A stretch of 64,000 bases of DNA. It comes from Gammaproteobacteria bacterium (GTDB lineage Bacteria; Pseudomonadota; Gammaproteobacteria; Pseudomonadales; Alcanivoracaceae). The stretch lies in contig JAGPVL010000038.1 of assembly GCA_018067045.1 (NCBI GenBank), positions 62,001-126,000 on the forward strand, read 5' to 3'. Of the stretch, positions 63,501 to 64,000 are shown one piece after another (position 1 is the stretch's first letter; every line of letters begins with the position of its first letter). The position numbers were made by a program, and so were the translations under genes. The notes under the pieces are model-generated. The model was not told where the DNA came from and did no database searches. It was given only the letters and a program-made list of their open reading frames with translations.

Positions 63501-64000
63501 TTATTAATGATAGTGGCGCTATAGCTGCGGCGGACCTGAATGGTGATGGGCTGACAGAGATTGTGGCGCAACTTAGAGCGGGCCAATACGGCGCATTCGA
63601 TCATCAGGGAAATCTTATTTGGGCGTCGAGTTGGAGGGGCGAGGTTGGCGCGGGAGGTGCCGCCATTGCCGATATTGACGCAGACGGAACGCCTGAAATT
63701 ATTGTTCCTGGAGGTGTTCTTGATTATGAAGGAAGACTGATCTTCACGATTAAATATAACCCTCATGCACTACCATATGCGGCAGATGTTGATGGCGATG
63801 GGTTCCAAGAGATAGTTGACGGTGGAAATCTGTATTCTCACACTGGCGAACTACTTTTTGAACGTGCAGGGAGGTACTCGGCTGTTGGCAATTTCGATGA
63901 CGACCCTGAGGCTGAAATTGTCATTGTTAATCAAGGTGGGGTTAGCCTCGTTAATCACGATGGCTCTCTGGTGTGGAGTGATAAGCCGTTAGGGACGGGA
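60560..64000 (+). CDS. Very large exported multidomain protein (3' end outside window)
   Basis: ATG 60560 opens a frame of 1147 codons that reaches the window edge without a stop. ATTGGGG precedes it. A signal peptide (MKNVTGVFFAALSALLSLYS..., cleaved near SYGA) is followed by a beta-rich N-terminal domain (~residues 28-185), then an Ig-like domain. Around residue 310 there is a CQACH motif, a possible covalent heme c site. It is followed by helical repeats of terpene-cyclase/prenyltransferase type (GVLDSQQADGGFY, MLARQQADG, LLVSQQADGAW; ~325-590). Then come a CARDB-like and two cadherin/Ig-like domains (INSDPVTEINSGQRYHYRV, ITSDAEMAQQEHLPYQY; ~595-880), and FG-GAP-type repeats (DTNGDGRHSSDDEM, DLNGDGLTEIV, DIDADGTPEII, DVDGDGFQEIV; from ~930). 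It is probably a cell-surface or secreted protein; the function is unknown. Confidence 0.85.
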   Translation, partial: MKNVTGVFFAALSALLSLYSPESYGAASEQCELYPFTLSESLIREGEQDEHFQNVPLGTGEGNYSWLAWRGDNDAPTIAAALLPPGNSHLYINPSDSSDTQLDVGDWVEGAPGVKNSKAIRSNLQALVGRDIIVPVWGDQSGTGSNRNYSVTSFATIEITDFKLNGKGWLSFILKGGSSCTDNPPLITSEPPTVTPEQSTYSYQLLVDGDATNASLLYSLTNAPSSMQINAATGLVSWIPPSHYVQSVPTLNNQCYQLAGMPVTTDDSDPVGEAVAPLYQRVQAALEHSSGYAATAAAAWQQENQCQACHVQSPVLAGVEASAKTVSVDEAVAAELLNGVLDSQQADGGFYNESYGGIGNQTALALWSLSESRQTTETLEARANALRFMLARQQADGVGVYWEPDHNTGWLDNRFALSAMMALSANRFVLDATSQGVADQYLTLQTELEQLLPKVADYLFARSNVGAPTQQLALELVALNEIQRSFVLNQSESLVQDRLTVLENELRLRQRSDGGWAFAASDVFSDPVTSTWVGRALDYASPALSDLAVLNNIRYLLVSQQADGAWLSQGGQFSQRLAATGLVMSYLPVAMEYLGSPDVRVGHIFWQEQSDDQVRLTADVSNRGLADVFVPVSVTFFNGVPENERVLGQTTLFGLPSGAESIAEIRIDKSWVTDDVTVVLGVTPLSDECHISNNKAIAGFVSTAVTNSNNQSDTQSWLVNVDDVNQPPRINSDPVTEINSGQRYHYRVSVVDADVGDAHSFSLLDAPEPFLIDKKTGVLSSRRNSLSAGEHTLTVQVVDLRGALDVQSFTLLVAENSPPAITSDAEMAQQEHLPYQYHVMAEDPNEGDEPQFTLQKSPDLADIDRLSGALSWLVNDQMYVDPLVGENQNCVIGGVFNIEDIAPQVKWHWSGEGGATESYRQVMMSPIVVPLQDTNGDGRHSSDDEMAVVFGAFSGGNYLRGGFLRAISGKTGQKIWTSSQIINDSGAIAAADLNGDGLTEIVAQLRAGQYGAFDHQGNLIWASSWRGEVGAGGAAIADIDADGTPEIIVPGGVLDYEGRLIFTIKYNPHALPYAADVDGDGFQEIVDGGNLYSHTGELLFERAGRYSAVGNFDDDPEAEIVIVNQGGVSLVNHDGSLVWSDKPLGTG

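Overview
The window comes from a Gram-negative gammaproteobacterium, probably an aerobic marine member of the Pseudomonadales/Cellvibrionales group. The evidence is an aa3-type cytochrome c oxidase with heme A synthesis genes, a DUF2909/DUF1820/RapA/PykA gene complement typical of Pseudomonas relatives, MacB- and TonB-type envelope systems, and REP/REPIN-like palindromes. The species is not identifiable from the sequence alone. Fifty protein genes are supported; two run off the window edges (1-528 and 60560-64000). No rRNA, tRNA, CRISPR array or insertion-sequence transposase was seen.

Region 1 (1-9.3 kb) holds a membrane cold-shock-domain protein (partial), a FemAB/GNAT-like protein, a LemA + M48 protease pair, and the heme A/oxidase assembly operon on the minus strand: SURF1, a SCO-like CxxxC protein, CtaA, CtaB. 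Region 2 (10.0-14.4 kb) is the plus-strand cytochrome c oxidase operon: subunit II with a fused cytochrome c, subunit I, Cox11, subunit III. It ends in a strong terminator that lies inside a composite dispersed repeat. Region 3 (15-29.7 kb) is mixed chromosomal content: a small exported protein, a Wzx-type flippase and a GT4 glycosyltransferase, HtpG, a HipBA-type toxin-antitoxin pair with a visible palindromic operator, a carboxylesterase, pyruvate kinase, RapA, a small zinc-ribbon-like protein and a GST.

Region 4 (29.9-42.4 kb) is a defence island. Seven tightly packed plus-strand genes encode an XRE regulator, HsdR, a RhuM-Fic/Doc protein, HsdM, HsdS, an AAA ATPase and an HNH nuclease. This is a type I restriction-modification system with a Septu-like ATPase/HNH pair and a Fic/Doc protein built into one transcription unit. 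It is followed by two unusual genes, an exported repeat protein and a HEPN-like protein, separated by imperfect ~95-bp direct repeats.

Region 5 (42.4-46.8 kb) has a redoxin, a dienelactone hydrolase-like exported enzyme, a small charged protein and a MASE1 hybrid histidine kinase. Region 6 (46.9-58.4 kb) is an iron-acquisition locus with Fur-box-like sites: TonB-dependent siderophore receptor, PiuC-type dioxygenase, ExbB-ExbD-TonB, a PepSY membrane protein and a MacA-MacB-outer membrane factor tripartite exporter. The gene set supports both uptake and export of a siderophore. Region 7 (58.6-64 kb) has a ferritin-like metal-dependent hydrolase, a second copy of the composite repeat with one module inverted, and the first 1147 codons of a very large exported multidomain protein (CxxCH motif, cyclase-like helical repeats, Ig-like domains, FG-GAP-like repeats).
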